Below are positions 13,439-28,400 of a stretch of DNA of 64,000 bases, in pieces. Each line of letters begins with the position of its first letter. The first letter of the stretch is position 1. The notes beneath the pieces were generated by a model. The model saw only the letters and a program-made list of their open reading frames with translations. It was not told where the DNA came from and did no database searches. A program made the position numbers and the translations under genes. Origin of the DNA: Stictocephala bisonia (lineage: Eukaryota; Arthropoda; Insecta; Hemiptera; Membracidae); assembly GCA_035578905.1 (NCBI GenBank), contig JAQJVL010000175.1, forward strand, positions 1,587,001-1,651,000, written 5' to 3'.

Positions 13439-16400
13439 TCTTTATTTTTCTCTCAATTAGAGGAATTATTGTTACATTCAAATAACATTTAACTGATGTA
13501 TTAAACTTATAACAAAATAGTATGTATAGTAATAAATAAACAAACAGTAATAAATAAACACAGTTGTACATTTTTATTTTTTTTTTATACCTATCCAACA
13601 ATAGTATGTATAGTAATAAATAGACAAACAGTAATAAATAAACACAGTTGTACATTTTTTTTATACCTATCCAACAATAGTATGTATAGTAAAAAAACCA
13701 AAAAAATAAATACACAGTTATACTTTTTTTTATTTTATTCCTATCCAGGCTGACCAAAATATCTAAACTTTTACTGTTTATAATTTACATAAGAGAGAAA
13801 AATAATAGGGCCCCTAAGACTGATAAAGTCTGTTCAGGGGGTCCTTCATTCAAAAATAAAAATATATTTGGTATATAGAGCTCAAAAGCAGAATAGTTTA
13901 CTTTGTGTACTCTGAATTGGACTATTTAGAAATTATCTTTAAAAGTGTGCTTTTACCCATGTTTAAAACTAAATAAATTTTTATTAGACGTTTCTGCAAA
14001 TTAAACTATTTCTAACATAGATATATACAATACTATCAAACCAATCCATACAATATTATCAAATCAATACCAATGTTCGTGTATGTATGTAGGTGGGAGG
14101 TTCAATACCAATGTATGTGTATTTATGTAGGTAGAGGTTCAATACTAATGTTCGTGTTTGTATGTAGGTGGGAAGTTCAATACCAATGTATGTGTATGTA
14201 TGTAGGTGGAAGGTTTAATACAAATATATGTGTATGTATGTAGGTGGAAGGTTTAATACAAATATATGTGTATGTATTTAGGTGGAGGTTGTTCAATACC
14301 AATGTTCGTGTATGTATGTAGGTGGGAGGTTCAATTCCAATTTACGTGTGTGTATGAAGGTGGAAGGTTCAATACCAATTTACGTGTATGTATGAAGGTG
14401 GAAGGTTCAATACCAATGTACGTGTTTGGGTATTACATGTCTTCTTTTAGTTTAATTGCAATAATGTTTTCCAGGACCTTTCAAGATTTTAATTGGTGAA
14501 AATTCCTCTCTCTCCATGCTTCTTAAATAAAAAAATAAACATCACATTTGAATCCTGATTTAGAAGTTTATTTTACTTGAATTTCATGAGGCATTTATTT
14601 GTCTACAGCTCAGTGATGTGCCCCTGGGAGGACACACTGTCTTTCCAGACCTTGGTGTGTCTGTGAAGCCCCGCAAGGGAGCAGCAGTGTTCTGGTACAA
14701 CTTGCATCATGACGGCAGTCGGGATTGCCGTATGAGGCACGCTTCCTGTCCGGTCATTGTGGGATCTAAGTGGGGTAAGTATCATGAAGGTCCTATACTA
14801 TGTGGGAATGTCAGCGATGAAAAATATGGATGGGAGGGAGGGCAGCAAACCTATGCCATGCGTGTGCTTACAATAGACAAACTGAGGGGATTCAATGATA
14901 TTAAAAACCATTCAATGGACTAAAGAGGGGTATGTATAAATGCATATTTCTAACACCAGAAAACAAAGAAAGGCTGTTCATCTCAATTTCTGTCTTTTAG
15001 TAACTATTCATTTGTTCACTTTTCACAGAAAACATGAATCCCGTTTTTTATGAAACTTTGTGTCAAAATTCTGTACAGACATTTGGAGGTTTTAAGCTAT
15101 TTTAATCTGTGGAATTCGCCTAAATTCGTGGAATTTTTTATAACTTTATGCTTTCATCCACTTGCTTTTTGTATTTTTACTTGTAAATTATTAACATAGT
15201 TATAATTTGCATTATTTTGTACATTCAAAATGAGTGATTATGCATGGGTTTTAGGTATTGACCCACCCACTCACCCATACACGTACAGTGGTAAATGACC
15301 CGCCCGCCCACCCATAAACGTACAGTGGTATATATGACCAACCTGCCCACCCATACACGTACAGCGGTAGATATGACCCACATGCTCACCCATACACGTA
15401 CAGTTGTATATATGACCAACCTGCCCACCCATACACGTACAGTGGTAGATATGACCCATATGCTCACCCATTCACGTACAGGAGTATTGACCCATCCGCC
15501 CACACAGACACGTACAGTGATAGATATGACCCACATGCTCACCCATTCACGTACAGGAGTATTGAACCATCCACCCACACATACACGTACAGGAATATAG
15601 ACCGACCCACCCACACATACACGTACATTGGTAGATGACAGTTATTTGCCTAAGTAAATGTGCATTTTATTGCATGTTTAATGCTTTTTGAGACCTTTTA
15701 CATGCAATGTATGCATAATCAGGTCACAGTATAACAATTATCATTATCATCAATCACTTCTTTACACTGTGACCTCATGATGCTTACAATGTATGCGAAA
15801 GGCCTTGTCAAGCATTACAAATTAGAAATTTCTAACTGATGATTTTATTTTCAACTCAAGAAGTATTTATCAATAAGAAGAGTGTCTATAAAAATTTATG
15901 ATTAAGTTATATTATTTAAAATATGAGTGTTCCTTTTATATTTGAACATTTTCAATGGTTTGATATTTGGTGGGAATACTAAAATCTAATACCAAGTTTT
16001 TACAAGTGTAACCCTTAGTGAAATACAATTATTGAGCTAGTTTGTATGTACTTAATTTGAGACATAGTACACATCAATAAACTGTGTTAAGAGGGCTCCG
16101 GAGTCAGATTGAAAATCGCATTTTAGTTTGGCGAACGACAACAGGGAGCGGTGTTAAGTGCAGTACGTTGTCTGTGTTGGTAGTTGGTGTTTTAGGTCCT
16201 AGGGGCACTTCGTGGCTGGGCCGTCAAGGCATTTATTGCTCGGCCGTTCGCCCCTTGCACCATCACTTCACTTTCTTTCTAATTTTTTATAGAACAACAG
16301 AAGGGAAGGGACGGGTAACTGACACCGCCAGCCGACAGGGTTGTCTAGGGCCTTCCGCGGTCCACGTGTTCTCATTCCTTCCGGTAGTACAAATAAATGA

Positions 16401-19400
16401 GGTAGTAGTTTCTTGTTATTGAAACTAATAAAACAGAGTTTATACTACTTAACTAATACCATTATTACTGTTATGTTGAATTTAATAAACACAGCACTTA
16501 ATAAAACTAGTATGAAAACTTGTTTGTTAGAATTAAATATCAGAAAATTAGAATTTGTGATATTTAAAATATTTACAAGTAACTGACACAAACGAATGAA
16601 ACCAATTTATAAAAGTGAGTGACTAAATGTAAAATTAACAGAAAATAAGATAAAAATAATTTAATGACAAATTTCAAGTAGGTACACATGTGAAATAAAC
16701 GAAATTAATTAGATTATCTGATAATTTAAATATAATAGTATGATGAAGAAAATGGCATGACAAAAATATTGATTATGTAGCTCAATATCATCAAGCCATT
16801 TTTCAATTACAACTGAAAAATAATAATAGAGTCCTTATTGCTTATTAGTCTTTTTTGAACGAGCATAAACGATAGATGCGTTACATTGCCAACTTCCAAA
16901 GGAATACTCTATAGAAAACAACACAGCTCTTACGTTATTTCACCGCTTCACAACTACAGACAAGCGGCAAATGTAGCCTACATCGAGTATGTGTTTAGGC
17001 TATACTTTATACGCAATAATTGAAAACCCAATGTTTCATATTTCGTTTGTATCATTCTACAATACAGTAATGTGTAGTTATATTATCGTATGTACTTACT
17101 TATTTGTAATTAATTTGTTGTCTATATCTAACGAATGAATTCCGACTACCGTTGGAATATCGAACTAACTCTGCTTGGAAGATGAAAAGGTTGCCGTCCT
17201 GTTGGGTTGATACGTAGTTTGTTTATCTTTTGAGTCAAGGTCACTGACTGCCTGAGTCCTAGCTGTTGAGTGGTAGGCCTACTGTTAGTTGTAGTTCTGT
17301 CGGTGTTGTAGACCTTCCCAACCCTGAATACTCCCACTTGTGCAATGACTATGAGTTGCTACTTGAATGTTTCATCGTTAATAATTAATTATTTTCATAT
17401 TGAAATAATTTGACAGCGGATAAAACATTCTTACAAAACTATAGGAAAATGACTCCAGATAACATCATACTTTGGTTATGAAACCTGACTGTACTACTAA
17501 AACATGTACTTTATAAATGAACGGAACGAGTTTAAAATTACTTCTTTATTACATTAAACAATATCACCCATTCCTTAGCTACTATCACACTACAAATACA
17601 CCAAAAGGTGTAGCATTACATGAACATTTACTATTACAATACTAATGACTAAACAAATTCTTATGTATTAACAATTCTAAGAAACTTAATACAACTTATT
17701 TCATGACGTATTACAAAACCAAGTTTAAAATAATAATATAAATAACCCAGTAAAATAGTTATACCGTTATAGTAGACAACAGTACAGATAAAACTTATTT
17801 TTCTAACTTGTACAGTTACGATCTTCTGTTTTCAGACATGGTACACCTAACTAAATAAAATAAAAATAAAAACATTATATAATCAACATACTTGGGCCCT
17901 AGCAAATGTAAACTGAACATAAAAGGAGAATATAACTAAACATTGAACACCTAACTAAATACACAAAAAATAAACAGCTTATATCTACAACATAAAATAA
18001 AATGCATTGACAATTGTCCTAAAAACTAAGTAAATAATAATAATATACAATAAATTAGATTATGGATTTAGAATGTAGATAAAATCTTAACCTAATACAA
18101 TCTTAACATAAATAAATGTATATGCTAGCCTATTACATTTATTACAGCCTAGTCAGCCGAGCCGATAGGTTCTCATTGCTTACCGCTCCGTATCTATAGT
18201 TTCAAGTTAGTGTGTGCACGTGGATAGTCTGCCTATATCTGCATGTTACTTCAAGTTTTAAAAGTGATATTTTACGTTTTTAAGTGAAAATGGCAACCTG
18301 TGGCGTCTGCAAGAGATCTTCTAGTGAAGAAACTGACATAAAGTGTTCGGGTACGTGCGGTTTTGTGGTCCATGCATCCTGTGTCAAAACCGACGTAGAA
18401 GGGAAAAAAAACAAGGTCTGGAAGGGATTTCAAGTGCAACGAATGCAGAGGTACTTCGTCACAGAGTAGTGTAAAGTCGTCTTCTTCCAGTGCTGATGTT
18501 CTTACCAAAGAATTTATTATTGCAGTTTTAGACGGATTTAAAAAAGAAGTGTTTGCGGAGTTGGGTGCGTTCCGGTCCGAAATGAACGATTTGTCAGCCT
18601 CGGTGCAATTTATCTCGAACAAAATCGACGATTCTAACAAATTAATGGAAAGTTTGTCTGTTCAATTCGCCGAATTGAGGAAGGAAAATGAGGAACTGAA
18701 ATCCACCGTAGCGTTTCTGAAGGGTGAAGTCACAGATCTTCGTGACAGGATGCGACACCAAGAACAATACTCTTGTGTCAATAATGTTGAGATCAACGGT
18801 CTACCTTCTACTGCAGGTAAAAACATAGGGGACCTACTGCGAGATGTTGGTACAGCTATTGGTCTACAAGTAGAGAACAACGACATAGCGGCCGCACACC
18901 GCGTGCCGTCCTACAGGAGAGACCGGGACCCAGTGCTCATCGTGCAGTTTGTCAATAGAGCTAAGAGAGATGACTGGATCAGCAAATATCAACAGATCAA
19001 GACCCTTACAGTCCGTGACGTAAACAAGCAGTTCCCAGCACAGCGTGTGTACATCAATGACCACCTGTGTCCAGAGAATAAACAACTTCTCTCCAAACTC
19101 AAGCAGAGGTGTAGGGAGATCGGCTACGCTTTTGCCTGGTCACGTGATGGGAGGTTCTTCGCCAGGAAAAGTCAGGGGGAGGCGGCTAAGAGGATCACCA
19201 GCTTCGAGGATGTACAAAAGTTGGTGTAAATATAGTATAGTTTTAATAATAAGTTCAAATGCCTCATTTAAAAAATAATATTCCTTTATCTGTATTTTTT
19301 ATTTTTGAAAAATGTCATTGACAGTTTTTAGTACGTTCAATAATGATAAATACACTTAACTCAATAGATTCAATTTCTTTAAATAGTTTTTTCTCTCCAA

Positions 19401-22400
19401 AATAAGGATAATAGTTATAAAATAATTTATGCAAACATTAGAAGCATGCGGCAGAATTTTAATAGTTTTATTTTAGAGTTAAGTCAAATTAAAACAAAAA
19501 TTGATATTTTAGTTTTGTGTGAAACTTGGATAAACAGCAATGAAGTAGGAATGTATAATATTGAAGGTTATAAAACTTATCACTGTTGTAACGATTTGTA
19601 CAGGTCAGGCGGTGTGTGTTGTTTTGTAACAAATTATATAAATGTTTCAAATCTAAATATAACTTTAACAACTGCCGATGCACTAGTTCTTAAAATAACG
19701 CTTAAAGATTTATTTTTCAATCTGATTTGCTTGTATAGGCTGCATAGTCACTCTGAAAAAGGCTTTAACCTCCCGCCCAACCAAACACGTACAGTGGCAT
19801 TGACCCACCCGCCCGCCCATACACGTTCAATGGCATTGACCCACCCGCCCGCCCATACACGTACAGTGGCAGTCATTAAACTCATTAATGAGTTTAGCAT
19901 TAAGTTTTCTGATTTACCTAATAACTCTATATTGATAGGAGATTAAATTTAAACCTATTGGACCAGTCCCAAAACACACAAAACTATCTTTCTTTAATGA
20001 GTGGTTTCGGTTTCACCCAATTTATTGACTCTCCAACAAGAATTACAAATGAATCTAAATCCTGTTTGGATCACATTTTTGTAAGACATCGAGATTTATC
20101 AATATTTAATGCAGGAGTATTTGACATTGGTTTAACAGACCATTGTTTACTTGGATTAAAAATAAATAAAAATGATTATGTAACTCAAAAATTAAATTTG
20201 AAACAACCTAACATATTCATTATTGATTATAATTTAGTTAAAGAGAAACTTCAAAAATCAAATATGGATCATTTTTATTTAATGGAAGATGCTAATTTTT
20301 GTTTTATTAATTTTCATGAGATGTTATGTAATATTGTAAATAGTTGTAAAAAGTCTATAGAATTAAATAATAGTAAGCTAGCTAAAGCTAAATCGATAAG
20401 CCCTTGGATAAATTCAAGTCTTTTATCGAAAATAGATTGAAGAAAACGGTTATATAATATTTTTAAAAGGAGACTGTATGACAGAAATTTTGTAAATTGT
20501 TATCATAGTTATTATCAAAAACTTAAAGATGAAATCAGTAAAGTAAAAAATTCATACTACTCTAATCAAATTTCGAATTGCCAAGGTGATACGAAACTTC
20601 AGTGGAAAATTATAAATAATTTAATCGAAAAATCCGCAGAGAAAAGAGTTGAACGTGTTGAGCTAAACAATGGTACAGTCATTACGGAACCTCGTATCGT
20701 TGCGGAGGAAGTAAACAAACATCTTATCGCAGTACAGTCAGGTCAGGACAGCGGTGTTCCGAACTTAGATCCACTCAATCTGCGCAACAGAAACACGTCA
20801 TTCTTTATATTCCCCACAGACAATGCAGAAGTTTTAAAAACAATAAAAAGTTTAAAAAACAAGAAATCTTTTGGTATTGATGGTTTAAGTACAGCTCTCA
20901 TAAAACATTGCAGAAGTAATATCACCCATCTTGACATACATAATTAATTTGAGTTTTATTTCAGGCGTTTTTCCCGACACATTAAAGACCAGCGTGGTAG
21001 TTCCTATATTTAAAAAGGGGTTCAATTCGATTAAATTAGAACATTTAAGACCTATCAGCTTGTTAACAGTTTTTTCTAAAATATTTTAAAGGTTAATGAA
21101 TGTAAGACTTACTGCATATTTGAATAACATAGGTTTTTTCAATGGCAGAAAAATCAGTACGGTTTCAGAAAAGGAAAATCTACCGAAGATGCGCTTCTAA
21201 ATATTTCCAATATGATTTACGAAAGTTTAAATTCAGGGAATAAATCAACAGGACTGTTTATTGACTCTAAATCCGCCTTCGATTTAGTAAACCACGAGAT
21301 TTTGCTACACAAGATGGAGTTGTTAGGAGTGAGAGGACCTGCTCTCAGCTGGTTTCCTCTTGGGCCGTGAACAGCGGGTGCGGATTGGCGAGTCTCTGGG
21401 CGGACCGCTCCCAGTCAGGGCTGGTGTGCCTCAGGGCTCCGTCATGTCTGCCACTCTGTTTTTGATATTCATAAACGATCATTTAGAAATGAGCCTAAAT
21501 GGCATGCCAAATGCGTTTGCTGATGACGTAGCATTTTTTTACTCTCACAAAAATATAATGACCTTGTCCAATTACATACAAGAGGATTTGCGAGCTCTAA
21601 GAAGGTGGTTTCATTTAAATAAAATGCAATTAAATGTAAAAAATACTCAATATGTAAATTTTGATTTCAAAGACTTCTTTAATTTTGAAAAAGAAATGAA
21701 ATACTGTATCACATTTTAAATTGTAATGAAATTAACTGCAACTGTGAAACGATCAGTAAAGTCTCACACTTCAAATATCTTGGGGTAATTTTGGACAGTA
21801 AACTTACTTGGGGTAAACACATAACAACTCTACAAACTAAACTTAAATCTTCAATTAGGAAATTTGATTTTTACGAAATTTTTGTTCCAAAGATTTATTA
21901 AGAAGTTTATATTTTGCATTAATTGACTCCAGATTACAATATGGATGAGTATGCTGGGGCGGGATATTTAAATACCTAATTGAAAAGATAAGAGTTACTC
22001 AAAATTACTTTTTAAGAATAATTTCAATAAAAAATAGAAGGGATAGCTCCTTCCCTATATAGAGTTAAGAATTTTGCCCCTGCAGCATCTTTTTGTGTTC
22101 AAAGTTTTAAGGCTGTTTTATTCAAGATGTGGTAACCACGGAACAATTGATTTGATATACGCTACAAGAAATATTTACCATAGAATTTTCAGAATACCTA
22201 AAGTTAACAAATCAATTTTTAAACACTCTTTTTGCTATCTCGGACCACATATGTTTAATAAGTTGCCTTTGGAAATAAAAAGTCTAAGCAATATTAGGAA
22301 TTTTTGTAGCAGATTAAAAATATGTGTTTACTCAACAGAAATTGTTTTTTTTTTAATTGTAGTCTCCCTGGTGTATATGTACAGTTAGTAAATGAGAAAA

Positions 22401-25400
22401 TATTTTTCCTTTTCTCAATTATGTAGTATTTCTAAAAAATGTATCCTTAGTAAATGTTTTAATGAATTGATTTATTTATATATGTATTGTGCAGTGGAAA
22501 TTAGTCAGCTGTGTCTGACAGACGTCACAGAGAGCTGGCTCAGGTGTATTATAATTTTGAACTCTGGACTCTGGCTGATAAAATGTTTTGTATTTTCGTT
22601 ATCACCGGCCACACTACTTGAATCGGTGGTCGGGTAATTCCTAAGTACTGTGTAACCTTGTAATATTTCTAGATATTGTTTGGTGGAATAAATCATTTAT
22701 TCATTTATTCATATTATGATGTACCAAGATACAAGGTGCCTAGTAAGGCCTTCATATGTTTGCCTAGTAAGGTCTTCATGTGTTTGCCTAGTAAGGTCTT
22801 CATGGGTTTGCCTAGTAAGGTCTTCATCAATACTTAATATTTAGCTTAAAAAGAGGTAAATCTTTTGATACCTCAGTTGTTACAATCTAACAGTAAATAA
22901 CTGAGAAAATGTCATTTTTCTGATTGTGTGCACAATTTTACTTGTGGATTTGTTCAAGTCAATAAACACAAGTATATGAAAGTTGCAAAAAACATTTTGC
23001 ACATTTTCATATCCACAATCGAAAGCATCTCTTCCAGTTGTGCATGACCGCCACCAGTGGTAACAGTACCACTCACTGCTGCTGTATTGACGTCCATTTT
23101 GTAGTTAGATTTGTCTGTCCATACAATTTGCTTGAAGTGGCACATTTCACATCTAAAAATAAGGCCACTATTTAGCCCATTTCGCTTCTCCCCAATGGCT
23201 TTCATGTCTTTGAAAGAACAGTCACAGGGACTGTGATTATCCAACTCTTTTATCTGATTGATAAATTCGCTAATATTTACAATCCTCCTGCCAGAGAGAG
23301 AAATGCTGATTTCTTCTTGTCCTCTTCTCTGTTTCTGTCCCGCAAGCTTCTCGGCCTTTTGCTTCCTAAAAATGATACAAAGCAGTGCATTAGTTTACCA
23401 CAGATCAACACGGTTGAAATACATTTGTGATATTTTTCATATGAAGTTAAAGTAGTCTATATTAAAAAAACTATATTTTCATTATGTATTAGGCTATAAT
23501 ATAAATGTTGATAAAAATGTATCTCTATCAGTGACAACTTATTCACTATGTCTTACTCTTTATACCAATACTTGTTTAGTGCCCTTATCTCTATTAACAA
23601 CTGTTTAAAGTGTTATTATCTTCAGCGCCCCAATGGGACTCTGAAATCAAGTTGGACGTTTTGTCCGTGCAAAGGTTTACAAAAACAATTATAGTAAAAC
23701 TACAGATACAACTTCGAAAGTCTAACTTACTTATTTCATTGCAACGAACATTCATGTATAGGTAGCTCACTTATTTACGTCTTATGGCTCGTCTGCTATA
23801 GTTCATCAATCTAACGATTTCTGTATTTTGTAACACGTTTTCCTGTTTTTCAGAGCACAGTGTTTGAGCACACTATACTCATGGTTTGACTCTTATTTTC
23901 TGTGATCACTATATCACTCAGTAACTAATTAAAAGATCAAAAATCTAGAGAAACCCATCTTCTTTGGTGATATAATTAAAATCGCGATATCTTGATTATT
24001 AATATGTTTTATAAGAAAAATGGTCAGTAATAGACTCAGAACAAATCTTTATTGGTTGCAGGGACAGTAACTACAAGTTCGTAGTCTAAACTGTTTCAAA
24101 ACATAATCGAACCTCACTCACGATAAGTTGGTCAAGGCTAGTAACACTTGTGACTGGAATCTTTAGGATGCCGCCGCACTACTCTCTTGGCTTTGTTTCG
24201 TACATCCGGCATGGGTTGTAAATCTGTGAAAGTCTGTCGCTATATGTTGTTGCGATGCCAGGATTCACACAGTTTATGTTATACAACGGTACATATACAC
24301 CTCCAGATAAAAATTCTCATATTCCTACACATGTAACATTATTAATAATTTTAACTTCCCTAGCACCACAGACATTTTAGCCTAATTATTAATTTCAAAT
24401 TTTAATAATCTGGGAATAAGTTTGTCAATTACAATTGTAACATATACTAACACAAAGAATTGTTATATAGTAATCCGCCAGCCTCATTAATTACAAGTAG
24501 AAAATTAAGCAAATAACTTCTAGCACTGTTTTATTTTTACTTTAATATTTAAAAAAAACTAATATTGTAATAATATATAACAATAATAATGATCTTGCTA
24601 CTTTCTACATTGAAAAACTATATGATTCAAATGTATAATTATTACATTTATACTACTTAATAAAAAAAAACGATGCACATAAGGAAATATTTTTACTATA
24701 GAGAACTATATCTTTACTTTTTCTCAATATGCCACGATAATATTTCCTTACACCCAATTAAGTTACTTACTAATTAGTAGTTATGATCAATTTTAGTAAA
24801 TACAATTTTTTTCTTCTTGTTTCAAATATTTATGATACTGTTCTTAAAAATTTTTTTGACATTAATTTTGTGTAAAAGATTAAATATATAATAAAAAGAG
24901 TAAATAATTAGATTGAAGTTTATTGTTCTTAGTTTCTATGTGTATTATTTTATAAAACAAGACGAAGCCCGTTAAGATGTTGTACATTGTCTAATTGGCA
25001 ATGAATGATTTAGAAAGTTATTTAAGTACAAACATGATGTATATAATACAAATTATAGCTATATTTTTGAACTAACTTACCTCTGTTCTTCTTGGTGTCG
25101 CTTGAGACCAATCCTAAGTCTCCTCTTCTTCCTTTTCGTGGATAGTCTTAAATGTTTTTTATCTTGCATGGCTTTAAAAAATCCACAAAACTATTAACTA
25201 TTATAACAAGAAAAAAAACAAAAAAACTATAAACTAACCACGGTACACAAACTAATAAAATATAGTACTAGATTTAAACACAATTAATTATTATGTTCAT
25301 GGAAAATGTATTCACATAAGACAGAAATCAAGCAATATGTTTTAAAATATATCAATAACAGTCTGACTCCTCGCGTGGAATAGACAGGAGGACAGGACTG

Positions 25401-28400
25401 CAGAGTGCAGACTACAAACGAAGGTGCAGCGCTCTGTGAGGACATCTCTGAACTTCTACCACCTGATGAGTTACGTCTACATGCAAACATTTTTTAGAAT
25501 TGCCTAAAATAACGACTAACAAATTATTATTTTTTTTTAAATCGAAGTCTCCCCGTACTAAAAATAATAAAGATTCTAAGGATGCAAAAATTATATTTGT
25601 ATCATAGTAAATAACGTTTTAACTAGTCATTTCAAATTAGTCAATTATACATAGGTTTAAATAGGAAAAACGTTCTCTTAAAAGTCAATTTGTAACAAAT
25701 ATAAATTATTATTGTTTAAATTATTTACCTCTAATAATAGTAAATGACTCGTATATTCGGGCTATTTCTTTATTTTTCTCAAATAACCGTCGGTTACAAG
25801 GGCGGATCCAGAGGGGGGGCGCGAGGGGTGCGCGCCCCCCCTCGGCGATCACAAATTCTAATTTTTGTTTGTTTATAAAAGATTTAAGCTTAAAGTAATA
25901 ATATATTGTTCGTTAGTAAAGGGTGCTTTCATCAGCCACACTACTCGTAATTGGTACTGTCGGTATTTCAAACATATATTTTGTACTTAAGATTGTAGCT
26001 TTAATTCATGTATGAGTAGAGGGGAGGTGGTAACAGTGTGTGTGATGACCGGAAGTGGTGGGGGGGGGGGTTGCGCGCGCATGAGTCATCCTAGTCCGCC
26101 CGCCCCAACGATAGGCCTACACCACACCGCCTACTACGGCCACTCAGTTGATTCAGTGCGTACGTTCGTGACCATCGTGAAGTACCCTATCGCTTGTGTT
26201 TGATAGCTTTTTGAGTGTTAACAGATTTTTGTGCAATATGGATCGTTATCTTGTTAAAAGACCAAAGTTAGACAGTGAAGTTCCTTCTTCAAATGTTGAG
26301 GTTTCCACCCAGCATGAGGTTAAAGACGTGTCGCTGCCACCACAATCGGCGCCATCATCCTCCAACTCACAAGTTAGTATCTCCGAAAACATGTGCTCTT
26401 TCGACATCGGGTCTCACATTAACAACATGTCTAAGATGAGTGACCATACTAAGAAGTATCCATGGTTAGTTTTTTCAGAAGCTAAGCAAGGGCTATTTTG
26501 TAAATTTTGTGCAGTACTATGCCATCAAAAGTTAGTTGGAGGACAGCATACAGTTTCTTTAAAGAAATTAGTTACTGAACCTCTACAGAAATATGCTAAA
26601 CTCTCAGGCAAGGACGGAGATTTAGAAAGTCACGCAGCGACACAATATCACAAATATGCTGAAATTGACGCCAAACATTTTATATCTGTTTTTGAAAACC
26701 CTGAGAGAGAAATTCTTAATTTGTTAAATGAAAATAGGAAGGCCCAAACCATGCAGAATCGTGCAAGGCTTGTGCCAATAATTAAAACTATTTTGTTGCA
26801 TGGTAGGCAGAACATACCCCTTAGAGGACATAGAGATGATGGCAGTTTGATTGAAGTTGGAGATGATCCAGTACAAAATGACGGCAATTTCAGGGCACTT
26901 TTGCGATTTAGAATATATAGCGGGGATGTTCAGCTTGAAGATCATTTGAAGTCTGCAGGAGCAAACGCTACTTACATCAGCAAGACAACAGCTAACTTCC
27001 TTATAAAATGTTGTTCTGATGAAATTTTGGAAGTGATAACTCAACGAGTATCAGAAGCTAAATATTATAGCATAATATTTTACGAATCCACAGATGCGTC
27101 TCATACTTCTCAGCTAAGCCTTAGTTTACGTTAAGAGAAGACTTTGTAGGTTTTGTTGATCTCCACGGTACGAACTATTCTGATCAAGAAGTTGAACCTG
27201 TTATCACGGGGAGGTTTTAGGACAGTCTGTGCTGAAATTCATGCAACAGCTTGGTTTGAACATGAACAACTGTGTAGGGATCGGTTGTGATGGATGCACT
27301 GTCAATATGTCTGACATGCGAGGAGCAGTGACAGAAATAAAAAAAATTGCCATAAACAGCACCCTATGTGGCTGCAGTAATCATGCATTGAATTTGGCTA
27401 TTTCAAAGTGCAATAAAGTCCAAAGCGTGAGAAATGCAGTAGGCACTGTAAAAGAGATTTCTAGATTTTTCACCTCCTCGGCCAAACGGAACTCTATTTT
27501 GAAAAAAGTACTGGGACATCAAATGAGAGGATATTGTGAGACCCATTGGGTAGAACGGCATGAATCAATTTTTGAGTTTACAGAAGACCTAACAAAAATA
27601 GCCGAAGCACTTAAAATTGTCTCAAAATGGAATGATAGCTCAACAGCAAGCAAAGCAAATTGCTTATTGTGCTCTATCTCCACTTGTGAGTTTATAATAA
27701 CTATGCATTGTCTTAGTGATATAACGGATGCAACCTGTGTTCTTAGTAAATATCTTCAGTCAGAAACCATAGACTTGTGTTCAGCAAGAGACAAAGTAAT
27801 GCACACAATAAAAGTACTTCAGAATAAAAGGCAAAATCCTGATCAATTCTTTTCTCTGATTTTCAACGCTGCTGAAAAGACTATGGAGTCTATGGGCATA
27901 GAAGTTTGTATTCCAAGAATTGTGGGACAGCAAGTAAATAGACCAATATTATTTTTGGTCTATTTACTTGCTCAACGTCCAGTGACAGTCAGGAATGTAC
28001 AATACAACATTGGAAAAAATCTGCATACATAACAATTCTGGATAACATTATTGCAGATATGACAGATATATTTTCAAGTGATTCACTGGAGTGTTATATG
28101 CTGAACCTAACCGTTCCGACAAACTTGGACAATATAGTGGATATGAAATCTAGTTTTGAGCCCATATGTATGAAGTATTGCAGTTTAGTATCATTGAACA
28201 AAAACACGATGCTACTGAAACTTATGAACGAAGTATGCTCCCTCAAGAACATTCCTAATTATAATGAATTTAAAACTATAACTAAAGCAATGAAATGTTT
28301 TGAAGCATTAAATGAAAACAGCTATCCTCTTCTAAGGGCTTTTGTACAAATTCTGCTTACTCTTCCAATTTCAATAGGTAAGTAATTTTTGTTTATACTA

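Larger units (their letters stand above)
18170..22710 (+). mobile_element. PHD-finger LINE (CR1/L2-type), nearly full length, disrupted
   Basis: A 4.5 kb non-LTR retrotransposon with ORF1 (18290-19229), ORF2 (about 19420-22370) and a 3' end of repeated TCATTTATTCATTTATTCAT. ORF1 is intact except for one frameshift. ORF2 has several frameshifts and a ~100 bp minisatellite insertion at 19765-19873. The simple-repeat 3' end and PHD-type ORF1 fit the CR1/L2 side of LINEs. The 5' boundary is a guess from where coding-like GC content begins. Confidence 0.85.

Noticed and set aside
13287..13757. A 156-codon frame on the - strand rich in Y, L and F
   Set aside because: It crosses minisatellite, an AAT microsatellite (giving a leucine run) and LINE 3' repeats; composition comes from simple sequence.
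15225..15614. Two long overlapping open frames, one on each strand (129 and 101 codons)
   Set aside because: They lie wholly within the minisatellite; the peptide text repeats with the DNA unit, and both strands are open, so it is a repeat artefact rather than a gene.
16084..16422. A 112-codon + strand frame in a GC-richer block
   Set aside because: No motif, no family resemblance, no good start or splice context; left as unexplained intron sequence.
22738..22828. CRISPR-like spaced repeats
   Set aside because: The 24-base units are directly adjacent without spacers, and the genome is eukaryotic.
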